Assembly: GCF_020687805.1 (NCBI RefSeq)
Contig: NZ_JAJEWQ010000001.1
Location: forward strand, 203,092-267,091
Direction: 5' to 3'
Length of the DNA stretch: 64,000 nucleotides
Source of the DNA: Planctobacterium marinum
GTDB lineage: Bacteria > Pseudomonadota > Gammaproteobacteria > Enterobacterales > Alteromonadaceae
Below, in pieces: positions 9,696 through 17,323 of the stretch. A program made the position numbers and the translations under genes. The notes under the pieces were generated by a model. It ran no database searches. It was not told where the DNA came from and saw only the letters and a list, made by a program, of their open reading frames with translations. Each line of letters starts with the position of its first letter. Position 1 is the stretch's first letter.

Positions 9696-11270
9696 ATGAC
9701 GACAGAATTTATTTTACCTGATATCGGCGAAGGCATTGTAGAGTGTGAGCTGCTTGAATGGCTCGTTAAAGAAGGCGACCGTATTGCTGAAGATCAGCCG
9801 GTGGCGGAAGTGATGACAGACAAAGCCGTAGTGCAGATCCCCGCTATGCACGATGGCGTAGTGGAAAAGCTGCATTATCAAAAAGGCGATATTGCCAAAG
9901 TTCACGAGCCTCTGTTTGCTATGACAGTAGACGGCGCGGCAAGTGAGGCAAGCGCACCTGCTGCACAAAGCCAACCAGAGCCAAAACAGGAAGTCGCATC
10001 TTCAGGTGCTGCAACCACAGGCGGTGCAGTGATTGACTTTATCCTGCCTGATATTGGCGAAGGTATTGTTGAATGTGAGCTGGTTGAATGGTTGGTAAGC
10101 GAAGGTGATATTGTTGCAGAAGATCAGCCTGTCGCTGATGTTATGACGGACAAAGCACTGGTGCAGATCCCGGCCAAAGATGCCGGTACTGTGGTTAAGT
10201 TGTATTACGCCAAAGGCGAAATCGCCAAGGTACATGAACCTCTGTATGCTATTCAGACTGAGGGCGCTTCATCTGGCGCTGCGCCTGTGGCAAAAGTGGA
10301 GACCAGTTCCTCTGCAAATGTTACTGCAACCGCGAATACTGCAACTGCGAGTAACAATGATGCCCCTGTCAGACAGGGTAAAGCCCTGGCCAGTCCGGCT
10401 GTACGTCGCCTGGCTCGTGAAGCGAACATTGATATCGCTAAGGTTCCTGGTTCTGGCAAAAAAGGCCGGGTCATGAAAGAAGATGTTAAAGCTTATCTTG
10501 AGGGAGGCGCTAATCAGGCTAAGGCTGCTGACACTACAGCAACTGCTGCTGCGCCGTCGTCTGGTGGCACACGGGTAGAGCCTATTCGCGGCGTTAAAGC
10601 CGCTATGGCCAAGCAAATGACGGATTCGGTATTTACCATTCCGCATTTCAGCGTCAGCGAAGAAATCGAAATGGATGCCTTGATTGCACTGAGACAGCAA
10701 CTCAAACCACAATTTGAGAAGCAGGATGTGAAGCTGACATTTATGCCCATCTTCATAAAAGCCTTGTCGATGGCCTTAAAACAGTTCCCCATCATCAATG
10801 CTCAGGTGAATGATGCTTGCACTGAGGTCACCTATTTCGATGATCACAATATTGGCATGGCGGTAGACTCTAAAATTGGTTTGTTAGTGCCTAACATCAA
10901 GCAGGTACAAAATAAGTCATTGTTTGAAGTGGCACAGGACGTTAACCGCATTGTTGACCAGGCCAGAGCAGGGCGCTTGTCTCAGGAAGACCTGAAGGGC
11001 GGTACTATCAGTATTTCTAATATTGGCGTACTGGGTGGCACCACGGCAACGCCGGTAATTAATAAGCCGGAAGCCGCTATTGTTGCTCTGGGCAAAATGC
11101 AGCGTCTGCCTCGTTTTGATGAGAACGACAATGTAAAAGCAGTAAATATCATGACGGTAAGCTGGTCTGGTGATCACCGCATCATCGATGGCGCTACTAT
11201 GGTTCGCTTCAATAACCTTTGGAAATCCTACCTGGAGAATCCCTATTTGTTGTTGGCCGAAATGAAGTAA
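9696..11270 (+). CDS. bkdB: Branched-chain 2-oxoacid dehydrogenase E2 (dihydrolipoyl acyltransferase) with two lipoyl domains
   Basis: This is the E2 core of the complex, transferring the branched acyl group from lipoamide to CoA. Domains in order: lipoyl domain 1 (about 2-78, lipoyl Lys43 in MTDKAVVQ), Ala/Pro-rich linker, lipoyl domain 2 (about 112-188, Lys153 in MTDKALVQ), linker, peripheral subunit-binding domain (about 230-268), and catalytic acyltransferase domain (about 292-524, active-site His494 and Asp498 in GDHRIIDG). The two lipoyl domains are almost identical and look like an internal duplication. No E3 gene follows, so the complex probably shares a lipoamide dehydrogenase encoded elsewhere. 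A good terminator follows. Confidence 0.96.
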   Translation: MTTEFILPDIGEGIVECELLEWLVKEGDRIAEDQPVAEVMTDKAVVQIPAMHDGVVEKLHYQKGDIAKVHEPLFAMTVDGAASEASAPAAQSQPEPKQEVASSGAATTGGAVIDFILPDIGEGIVECELVEWLVSEGDIVAEDQPVADVMTDKALVQIPAKDAGTVVKLYYAKGEIAKVHEPLYAIQTEGASSGAAPVAKVETSSSANVTATANTATASNNDAPVRQGKALASPAVRRLAREANIDIAKVPGSGKKGRVMKEDVKAYLEGGANQAKAADTTATAAAPSSGGTRVEPIRGVKAAMAKQMTDSVFTIPHFSVSEEIEMDALIALRQQLKPQFEKQDVKLTFMPIFIKALSMALKQFPIINAQVNDACTEVTYFDDHNIGMAVDSKIGLLVPNIKQVQNKSLFEVAQDVNRIVDQARAGRLSQEDLKGGTISISNIGVLGGTTATPVINKPEAAIVALGKMQRLPRFDENDNVKAVNIMTVSWSGDHRIIDGATMVRFNNLWKSYLENPYLLLAEMK

Positions 11271-11293
11271 TCACTTGATTAAAGTTTATGTTT

Positions 11294-11319
11294 AAATCCC
11301 CGCACTCGCGGGGATTTTT
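11294..11319 (+). terminator. Rho-independent terminator of the bkd operon
   Basis: The stem AAATCCCCGC / GCGGGGATTT with a short ACTC loop is followed by a T run, 24 bp after the E2 stop codon. Confidence 0.9.
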
Positions 11320-11773
11320 TTAATACCTTTTTGGTGGTTTTGCGTATCTGGCTTTTGTTGTCAGGCAATTTTGGTCATTGAAATCAAGTGTTTTGGCGCA
11401 GATTCAACCCAAGGGTTAACTATAAAAAAAGTAAACCAGGAAGTCCGTAATCGTATGAAAAGATCATTGAGAGCTTAAGGTGTTTAATTTGGGGAAAAGG
11501 TCACAACCAATATTGAATCACCATAGTCTATCTAAGTTGTGGTTAACAACGTAGCGGATTTCGCAGAAGACGCAATTAAGGGGGGCAGGGCTAACTTTTT
11601 CAGCGTTCTACTTAAAAAGAAATGCTCACCTTCATCTCGAGAAACACCAGACTATTCATTCCCTATACCCTTTCAGCAATACCACGCGAGCTAAGTAAAT
11701 TAGCTTTACGCTATCTATTGTTAATTCCAGCCACAAGCCTAAATACAGAGTTTCAATCTTTAAAAAGTGGCTC
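11320..11773. other. Gene-free interval
   Basis: These 450 bp lie between the bkd terminator and a small membrane protein gene. Short open frames here have no ribosome binding site or recognisable protein character. I see no RNA gene or repeat of note. Confidence 0.5.
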
Positions 11774-12040
11774 ATGGAAATCACCTCTGTCCTGCAAACC
11801 GGTTATGTCTGGTTGTTGGTGTTAGCCTTATTACTGTTAAAGGCCCTGTTGATTGCTGGCATGCGGTACCTGGTAAAATGGGGGCGTAAGATGCCCAAAG
11901 GCGCCTATTTGTTTTTGGCACTGTTTCCTCTCATTTCCATCTTTCCAATCCCTCCACCGCAATTTAAAAATGTAGAGAAAGCCAAACAAGAACAGCGTAA
12001 ACGCAAAGAAGACGGTGGTGAGCCTCCTGAGCAAGAGTAA
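11774..12040 (+). CDS. Small membrane protein of unknown function
   Basis: The 88 residues contain two hydrophobic segments (about 9-30 and 44-60), a basic turn between them (RYLVKWGRKMPKG), and a charged Lys/Glu/Arg-rich tail after a Pro-rich stretch (FPIPPPQF). The pattern fits an inner-membrane hairpin protein. The Shine-Dalgarno is poor (AAAAAGTGG), so the start is less certain. I do not recognise the family. A 15-bp inverted repeat begins 13 bp after the stop. Confidence 0.6.
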   Translation: MEITSVLQTGYVWLLVLALLLLKALLIAGMRYLVKWGRKMPKGAYLFLALFPLISIFPIPPPQFKNVEKAKQEQRKRKEDGGEPPEQE

Positions 12041-12053
12041 AATCTCATTACTT

Positions 12054-12130
12054 TAATGTCGACAATATAATGAATATTTAGGATGTTTATTCGTTTAATA
12101 TAATGATATAGCTTAATATTGTCGACATTA
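12054..12130. repeat. 15-bp perfect inverted repeat bracketing 47 bp with a promoter-like -10
   Basis: TAATGTCGACAATAT (12054-12068) and its exact reverse complement ATATTGTCGACATTA (12116-12130) flank 47 bp of AT-rich DNA. Each arm contains the palindrome GTCGAC. A TATAAT sequence lies inside at 12099-12104, pointing at the membrane protein that starts at 12152. It could be a pair of operators, a long-loop hairpin or a small invertible promoter. No recombinase gene is adjacent. Confidence 0.6.
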
Positions 12131-12151
12131 GGGGCTTGTAAAGGAAGGGTA

Positions 12152-12841
12152 ATGGACTGGTATGTGTTTTTCGGAACTTTAAATTCGCTATTGATAGTTG
12201 TTAGTGTTTATGGAATTTATGCACAGCTAAACACGGTTTGGCAACGCAAGAGCACAGCCAAACTCAGAAGCGAGAGTACCTCACTGTTATCGTTGAATCA
12301 GTTTACTGTAAGTTATTTTGCCTATCTGGCCTTTTTTATCTACGGCTTCTCTGTAGAGCCTTTTAATCACTATATTGTTTGGCCACGATTACTTGCCGCT
12401 ATTCTGGTACTTTTGATTTTGTATGAAATATGGGTTGGCCGAAATACCAGAACATCAGCCTGGAGTTTCATTCGCTGCGCAGTCAGTTTAGTTGTGGCGC
12501 TCCTGGGCCTTTTGTCAGCTGGAACTTTTGTCGATGAAGGAAAAGTTGTCTCTACTATGATTTTCTGTATCGTTTCTTTTTTATTGGCACAGGGATATTG
12601 GCATCAGATAAAACTGGTGATTGATTCAGGGCATACCGGGGCAATAAACCTGAAAATGAGCCAGTTTATTTTGGCAATGGATTTCTCAACCATCGCCTTT
12701 GCGTTGACTATGCCGGTAACAGATAGTTGGCCACTGATACTTTTAGCCACTACCAGTGCGATTACCAAACTCATCATTATCTATTTATTTGTCTGGGTTA
12801 AGATTAGCCCTGTAGCTGCGAAGAGACGTGTTAACCCATAA
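12152..12841 (+). CDS. Multi-pass membrane protein with PQ-loop-like repeats
   Basis: The 229-residue integral membrane protein has about seven hydrophobic segments. Two internal stretches, YGIYAQLNTVWQRKSTAKLRS near the N-terminus and QGYWHQIKLVIDSGHTGAINL in the second half, resemble the aromatic-x-x-Q...K/S pattern of PQ-loop (SWEET/KDEL-receptor-like) repeats, but the Pro of the PQ dipeptide is missing. I chose ATG at 12152 because it follows AAGGAAGG; a start at 12119 would lie inside the inverted repeat arm. A transport function is inference only. Confidence 0.65.
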   Translation: MDWYVFFGTLNSLLIVVSVYGIYAQLNTVWQRKSTAKLRSESTSLLSLNQFTVSYFAYLAFFIYGFSVEPFNHYIVWPRLLAAILVLLILYEIWVGRNTRTSAWSFIRCAVSLVVALLGLLSAGTFVDEGKVVSTMIFCIVSFLLAQGYWHQIKLVIDSGHTGAINLKMSQFILAMDFSTIAFALTMPVTDSWPLILLATTSAITKLIIIYLFVWVKISPVAAKRRVNP

Positions 12842-12891
12842 GGTGTAAATCTTTTAGCATATTGCGGCCTTTTGTAGTTAAACTATTGGCC

Positions 12892-13326
12892 ATGAATGAC
12901 ATGAAAATCTCTGAAATCAAAGCAAGCGGCTCTTGCAATTGTGGCAAGGTTAAATTTGAACTTCTTCAAGCTTTAACTGATGTTTTTGTATGTCATTGCT
13001 CAATCTGTCGCAAAGCAACCGGCAGTGGCGGTATCGCAGTAACAATCGTGCCCGATACCTCATTCAGAATTGTCAGCGGCAGCGATGCCGTTCGTCAATG
13101 GACAAAGCCAAATCATGACTGGTTGTGTAATTTTTGCCAGTATTGTGGATCGCCATTGCCGGGTAAGAATGACGAGTTACATACATATGTGCCGGTGAGT
13201 TTGCTGGACAGCGGCTATGAGGAGTTGCAGGTTAAACATCATCTCTTCGTTGATAGCAAAGCTCCCTGGGAGTATATTGCTGGCCCGGGAAAGCAACATC
13301 TGCAAGCGTTTCAGCCCTGGTTTTAA
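12892..13326 (+). CDS. GFA family protein (glutathione-dependent formaldehyde-activating enzyme-like)
   Basis: This is a small zinc-binding Mss4-like fold protein. Zinc ligands are visible in GSCNCGKV, CHCSICRKATGSGG and LCNFCQYCGSPL. Its relatives have been linked to S-hydroxymethylglutathione formation, but most GFA proteins have no proven activity. ATG at 12892 or 12901 is more likely than the upstream 12862 because homologues begin shortly before the first CxCG. It heads a cluster of four genes that ends with a second, diverged GFA gene at 14667. Confidence 0.85.
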   Translation: MNDMKISEIKASGSCNCGKVKFELLQALTDVFVCHCSICRKATGSGGIAVTIVPDTSFRIVSGSDAVRQWTKPNHDWLCNFCQYCGSPLPGKNDELHTYVPVSLLDSGYEELQVKHHLFVDSKAPWEYIAGPGKQHLQAFQPWF

Positions 13327-13362
13327 AACAATAAAAAAACAATAAAAAAGGAAAAAATTATA

Positions 13363-14190
13363 GTGAGATGGATTCTATTGTTCAGTTTTACGGCGCTTGC
13401 TTTTATTAGCCAGGCGGAAAACAAACAACCTTCAAAAACAGATACAAGTTTTGAACTTCAATCAGACATTCTCAACGAGACTCGCAGCATAACCGTTTAC
13501 TTTCCGGCGTCTTATGGTGTAGATACTGCCAAAAAATATCCTGTTATTTACGTGTTAGACGGCGAGATCAATGGTGCACTGGTGGCCGAAGTAAATCGGA
13601 GAATGGTGATCTCAGGTGGTGCTAATGAGCAACTGGTGGTGGCTATTCACAGCACAGATCGCATCAGGGATTATGCGCCTACTGTGAATCGGGATCCCAG
13701 AGGCCCTCTTGGTGAAGGTGGGGGCGGCGATAAGTTTCTACAGTTTTTAAAAACTGAACTAATGCCAGCCATAAATGTGGATTACCGAACTAATACCTAC
13801 AATGCCATTGCCGGACATTCTGTAGCAGGCTTATTAGTGGTGCATAGTTTTCATGCTTACCCTGAGCTTTTTCAGGCGCATTTGGCATTTAGCCCGTCAG
13901 TGTGGTGGGGAGCGAGAGAAACCTCTGTGGCTGCACAAGACTATATAATGTCTGATGAGGTTCAGCCCGGATTTTTGTATCTCAATATTGGCAATGAAGC
14001 CGGTGAAATGCGAGATGTTTACAACCAGTTTGAAGCCGCAATTCGCAAGAACCGCCCGTTGGATTTGTCCCTGCTTTCAGAGTCTTTTAACTATGACAGC
14101 CATGGTTTAACGTTTCCGGCGGGATTATATAACGCGTTGCGGGGTATGTATCAGCATCAAGTTAGTATTGCTCAAGAGGGTAAGTCATGA
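13363..14190 (+). CDS. Putative secreted esterase (esterase D / YbbA-like alpha/beta hydrolase)
   Basis: The 275-residue protein has a signal peptide (MRWILLFSFTALAFISQA) and an Esterase_D-type alpha/beta hydrolase domain. It shows KKYPVIYVLDGE (first strand), the nucleophile elbow AGHSVAG, and the LAFSPSVWW stretch typical of COG2819 hydrolases; a C-terminal SHGLT carries the probable catalytic His. Translation starts at GTG behind AAAAGGAAAAAA. The stop overlaps the next ATG by four bases, so the two are coupled. The substrate is unknown. Confidence 0.85.
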   Translation: MRWILLFSFTALAFISQAENKQPSKTDTSFELQSDILNETRSITVYFPASYGVDTAKKYPVIYVLDGEINGALVAEVNRRMVISGGANEQLVVAIHSTDRIRDYAPTVNRDPRGPLGEGGGGDKFLQFLKTELMPAINVDYRTNTYNAIAGHSVAGLLVVHSFHAYPELFQAHLAFSPSVWWGARETSVAAQDYIMSDEVQPGFLYLNIGNEAGEMRDVYNQFEAAIRKNRPLDLSLLSESFNYDSHGLTFPAGLYNALRGMYQHQVSIAQEGKS

Positions 14191-14654
14191 AAATAACCAG
14201 GACATGCCTGATTTTACTGGGCTTTATTACAGTGGGTATAAGCGCTGATCCCTTATCTGAACAGGAGTTGATAGTAAAAGCTCAAGCTTTTATTGCTGCC
14301 AAAAATGCCCGCCAGCAACCCGATTCTTCAGAAAAGGATATTGACCGCTTTATCGCGTTGATTGCTGATGAGTTTGTGGATGAGCATGTCAAATTTGACG
14401 TTACTGTGACGGATAAAACAGAACTTAAAAAGGGAATGTTGGCAAAACTAAGCGATGAAATTGAATTTAGCCACATGGAAATTTTGGATATGATGGTGGG
14501 ACGCAATGTCGTTTTTGTGAAGTACAAAGAGCACGCGAAAGGGAAACCGGCACATCTCGAGCAGTTTATCGAATACTCGACAGTTAATTTAATGTCGCTG
14601 GAGTTTAATGAGAAGGGGTTAGTGACCCATATTCGTCGTCATCACGGTATTTGA
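14187..14654 (+). CDS. Secreted SnoaL/NTF2-like protein
   Basis: The 155 residues include an N-terminal signal peptide (MKITRTCLILLGFITVGISA) and one alpha+beta domain with the NTF2/SnoaL-like pattern. The pattern is an N-terminal helix (QAFIAAKNARQ), helix IDRFIALIADEFVDEH, then strands ending VVFVKYKEHAKG and GLVTHIRRHHG. The fold is inferred from this pattern, not from a catalytic motif. It is translationally coupled to the esterase upstream. Confidence 0.7.
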   Translation: MKITRTCLILLGFITVGISADPLSEQELIVKAQAFIAAKNARQQPDSSEKDIDRFIALIADEFVDEHVKFDVTVTDKTELKKGMLAKLSDEIEFSHMEILDMMVGRNVVFVKYKEHAKGKPAHLEQFIEYSTVNLMSLEFNEKGLVTHIRRHHGI

Positions 14655-14666
14655 AACGGAAAAAAT

Positions 14667-15080
14667 ATGTATCATGGTAGCTGCCTGTGTGGCGCGATTA
14701 AAATAGAATTAACAGGCAAGATTAGCGATATCATTCACTGTCACTGTTCATTGTGTCGTAAGAACAGTGGTACTGCTTATGCCACCAATGGTTTTATCAA
14801 TACGGCAGATTTTAAACTTGTTGATGCTCAAAATAAAATGGCGAGTTATGAAGTTAAACCAGGTAAAAAACGCCATTTTTGCGGCCAGTGTGCCTCCCCG
14901 GTGTACAGCTCCAACGCAGATAACCCTGCAAAGCTACGCTTGCGTTTGGGTATCTTAGATAGCGATATCAATGAGCGACCCGGCTCTCATAATTTTATGG
15001 GTTCTAAAGCCAGTTGGGATGATATGGATGCGCCGCTTCCGCGCTATGACGAATTCGAACCCGCCCGTAGCAAATCCTGA
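14667..15080 (+). CDS. GFA family protein
   Basis: This 137-residue Mss4-like zinc protein has ligands in GSCLCGAI, HCHCSLCRKNSGTAYA and HFCGQCASPVYSS. It is diverged from the GFA gene at 12892. It sits 12 bp after the SnoaL-like gene in the same operon, with a GGAAAAA ribosome binding site. Confidence 0.88.
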   Translation: MYHGSCLCGAIKIELTGKISDIIHCHCSLCRKNSGTAYATNGFINTADFKLVDAQNKMASYEVKPGKKRHFCGQCASPVYSSNADNPAKLRLRLGILDSDINERPGSHNFMGSKASWDDMDAPLPRYDEFEPARSKS

Positions 15081-15171
15081 CTGCCGCATCAGCTAAGCAG
15101 ATTACCACACAGACCCGGGTTTGACTGAAACCCTGTAATCTGTGCTAACCTGGGCTCACATGAGCCATGTC

Positions 15172-15750
15172 TTATTCGCTTTTGTGGCAGGCGTCTTCCT
15201 GGTATTTGTCGGGCCAGGGCTCCAGCCAAAATTTCCCATTGTTAACCGGTACCCAACCAGGCAGAATGGGATTGCAAATATTTAATACTTTTCGTTTATC
15301 CAGGTTGATATTTTGCATTGCCGCAATAGATGACGGATGTGAATTGAAAAACTGCTCAAAACTACCATCCTGAAAGGCCGTTTTCAGGCCATATCTGAGC
15401 CTCTCTGCCAGTGGCAGGTTATGTGCGTTGACATACAGGGCAGTCATGTTTGGGTATCTGAGTAGCAGTCCTTGCTCCATCACAACGGGTTTGTTCTGAT
15501 GTGTTTCTAACTCGGTTGATATTTGCAGGGCACCACGGGGAAAGTAGTCGAATCGACTATGTATCAACATATCCATTAAGGTACCTACATTGCCAGCAGT
15601 GAGTACATTGAGATTGTTGTGACCCAATATTTCCGCATCAGACCAGCCGACGCCTTGCCCAGCGATCATACGACTAAGGTCGCGCAGATTTTTTACGCCA
15701 GCAAATCGTTCTTCTTCCCCTTTCCTGATGATCAATAACCGGTACCCCAT
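15172..15750 (-). CDS. C-terminal part of a solute-binding-protein-like protein (split gene, -1 frame)
   Basis: The 192 residues continue the protein encoded in the other frame upstream. Visible family features are MGYRLLIIRKGEEERFAGVKNLRDL, AGQGVGWSDAEIL and SRFDYFPRG, typical of periplasmic-binding-protein-like (type 2) domains encoded next to signalling genes in marine gammaproteobacteria. The frame joins the upstream part at the sequence ATAAAAAAGGATTAATG. A -1 slip on A AAA AAG gives the expected continuous I-K-K-G-L-M-G-Y-R. It also has its own ATG overlapping the upstream stop (TAATG) with AAGGA before it, so separate coupled translation is possible. Confidence 0.7.
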   Translation of the reverse strand: MGYRLLIIRKGEEERFAGVKNLRDLSRMIAGQGVGWSDAEILGHNNLNVLTAGNVGTLMDMLIHSRFDYFPRGALQISTELETHQNKPVVMEQGLLLRYPNMTALYVNAHNLPLAERLRYGLKTAFQDGSFEQFFNSHPSSIAAMQNINLDKRKVLNICNPILPGWVPVNNGKFWLEPWPDKYQEDACHKSE

Positions 15751-16103
15751 TAATCCTTTTTTATGGGAATGGGCACCGGCAGAAAGCGCTTGTCCCGCTG
15801 AGTATTTACCGTTAGGGCGATGACGTGAATGTCTTTTTGCTTTTCAAGATAATATTCCATGCGTTTTACGGATAATTTATATTCCAGCAACTTAGCCTGG
15901 CATGGTCCGAATCTGTCTTCCGACTTTTTTAAAATAAGTTGAATTAGCTGAAAAACATAGTCGTTTTCAGGGGTTTTGGAATCAAACTTGGGAGGAAATA
16001 CCAGTACCGGGGTCCCATTTTCGTCAATGTCGCAGGCAACTCCTTTGTAGACGAGACCAAAGTATAGAAGTAGCAAAAATAACACAACGCGCTTAAGGTT
16101 CAT
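15750..16103 (-). CDS. N-terminal part of a solute-binding-protein-like protein (split gene)
   Basis: The 117 residues have a signal peptide (MNLKRVVLFLLLLYFGLVYKGVA) followed by the first lobe of a type-2 periplasmic-binding-like domain. It ends abruptly at PVPIPIKKD and a stop, exactly where family members continue into the second lobe. One extra A in the six-A run, or a -1 ribosomal slip on A AAA AAG, would fuse it with the downstream frame into a protein of about 310 residues. It could be a recent pseudogene, a sequencing error, or programmed frameshifting. Confidence 0.7.
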   Translation of the reverse strand: MNLKRVVLFLLLLYFGLVYKGVACDIDENGTPVLVFPPKFDSKTPENDYVFQLIQLILKKSEDRFGPCQAKLLEYKLSVKRMEYYLEKQKDIHVIALTVNTQRDKRFLPVPIPIKKD

Positions 16104-16249
16104 CGCATGCCTTCATTTCGGTGTGCACTGTATTTTAGCGAACAAAGTCTATATTTTAGCAAGTGTCACCCTGGCTGGTTAATTGCTATTAACTTGTCAG
16201 TTTAGAAGAATTAGAAACGGCGCTGTATTGGACCATAGTATAAGAATAC

Positions 16250-16370
16250 AGGTTAACCTGGGTGTTTTAGCTATTCCGGCCCTGACGGGGGGCAAATCCA
16301 TAAAACCATATAGGCAGCAAGTACCGCTTCATGCAGTAAGGCCTGGGACTTCAAACGTCCTTTCCAAAAT
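16250..16370 (-). pseudogene. C-terminal fragment of a REP-associated (Y1) transposase
   Basis: The minus strand reads F-W-K-G-R-L-K-S-Q-A-L-L from 16369, matching the conserved FWEGRFKSQALL block of RAYT-type transposases. Further down, in another frame, R-A-G-I-A-K-T-P follows (about 16260-16283). Frame changes and a short insertion separate these from the N-terminal fragment at 16434-16625. They fill most of an otherwise empty 330-bp interval. Confidence 0.6.
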
Positions 16371-16433
16371 ATTTATGGAAAAATTTGAACAGCGTTAGTT
16401 GGCTCGAAGGGTGAGTACCGGAGAAGGGGGCGG

Positions 16434-16625
16434 TTAAAGGCGGTCTGTGTACTCATCTTCCCTGTTGGCTTCTTTGGCAATGTATTCGTTTAATGAGCGC
16501 ATAAACCCGCTGATACCGGTGAATTTATCCTGACCACACAAATAGGCCCTGCGCACACAGCGGGAAACACAATGGTAATAGGGGGTATCTTCAAGGCTGA
16601 TTTGCGCCTTCCTGGCTTTTGGCAT
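16434..16625 (-). pseudogene. REP-associated tyrosine transposase, internally deleted N-terminal fragment
   Basis: The 63 codons begin [20 protein letters not shown], the hallmark start of RAYT/IS200-like REP-associated transposases, with the [11 protein letters not shown] block intact. The frame then jumps to [18 protein letters not shown], which normally lies far downstream. The middle part carrying the HUH motif and catalytic tyrosine is therefore deleted. The ATG has a GGAGGAG ribosome binding site, so a short peptide could still be made, but it cannot be an active transposase. REP-like motifs lie immediately upstream at 16709-16756. Confidence 0.75.
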
Positions 16626-16684
16626 CTGGACTCCTCCTGAGTCTGATAAGAACCACTTCTATTTTGCACAACTCGCTGAGTTTG

Positions 16685-16708
16685 AAAACTGTACCGAAGT
16701 ACAGTTTT
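16685..16708 (-). terminator. C(UUCG)G-loop terminator
   Basis: On the minus strand a perfect 10-bp stem AAAACTGTAC / GTACAGTTTT closes a UUCG tetraloop with a C-G closing pair. The A-tract and T-tract are part of the stem. It lies 70 bp after the stop of the 16778-17230 gene. Confidence 0.75.
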
Positions 16709-16756
16709 GATGGCTGTCTTGGTTAAATTTGAATTGAGGTTACGATGGGTGTCCTG
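16709..16756. repeat. REP-like motif pair
   Basis: GATGGCTGTCTT (16709-16720) and GATGGGTGTCCTG (16744-16756) lie between the terminator hairpin and the 16778 gene, next to the RAYT remnant. Matching motifs occur at 2141-2230. Confidence 0.4.
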
Positions 16757-16777
16757 ATTAAGTTTTTGCGGGGGGAT

Positions 16778-17230
16778 TTATTTACTTTGTAATTGGTTAA
16801 CATAGTTAACAAAGTCATCGGTGTAGAATTGACTCACTTGTGACCAGCACTGAGCAAAGTAGTCTCTTTGCATGGTGGCCAGCATGCGTCTTTCGTAGGC
16901 TTCCATAACCTGTTGCGAAATTCGACACTCTTTGTGTTTCAGATAAACCAGTTCATAGAGCTGAAAGTTACGCCTGACAAACATTTCCACGCGCCATTTG
17001 TCGGGTTGGCTGATGCTGGCACCATTGTCTAATTTGTCCAGTATTTCCGGTAATGAGGAATTTATATTGTCTTCAAAAAGATGAATGCTGCGTTCCAGCA
17101 ACGCCTGGATTGAGTTATTGCGGACCTCTTTGGTGTTTTGGCGTATCTGATAAGACAAATATAACAGGGTGATAACCACGGCGATACCGCCGACAAAATC
17201 ACCAAAATTACCCAACATTTCAAAGTTCAT
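16778..17230 (-). CDS. Single-pass membrane protein of unknown function
   Basis: The 150 residues begin with a transmembrane helix (about 8-28, LGNFGDFVGGIAVVITLLYLSYQIRQNT) and continue as a helical cytoplasmic-type domain rich in charged and aromatic residues. This N-terminal GNxGDFVGGIAV...YLxxQIRQNT pattern recurs in uncharacterised marine bacterial proteins. No catalytic motif is visible. The start is ATG at 17230; a strong hairpin terminator follows at 16685-16708. Confidence 0.75.
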   Translation of the reverse strand: MNFEMLGNFGDFVGGIAVVITLLYLSYQIRQNTKEVRNNSIQALLERSIHLFEDNINSSLPEILDKLDNGASISQPDKWRVEMFVRRNFQLYELVYLKHKECRISQQVMEAYERRMLATMQRDYFAQCWSQVSQFYTDDFVNYVNQLQSK

Positions 17231-17323
17231 GCAAGTTACAGCAAGGATTGTTTGTAATTATATTCAGTGTAGCAAAAAATATTGGCGAATAAATGAGGGA
17301 TTAAAACAGCGGAATTGCCGGGA

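Noticed and set aside
10180..10476. Several long open frames overlapping the E2 gene on both strands
   Set aside because: Shadows of the Ala/Pro-rich linker and lipoyl coding sequence, without family features.
11622..11825. 67-codon open frame upstream of the small membrane protein
   Set aside because: No ribosome binding site, overlaps the better-supported membrane protein frame, and composition is not protein-like.
16183..16398. Plus-strand open frame of 71 codons
   Set aside because: It lies opposite recognisable fragments of a decayed transposase on the minus strand.
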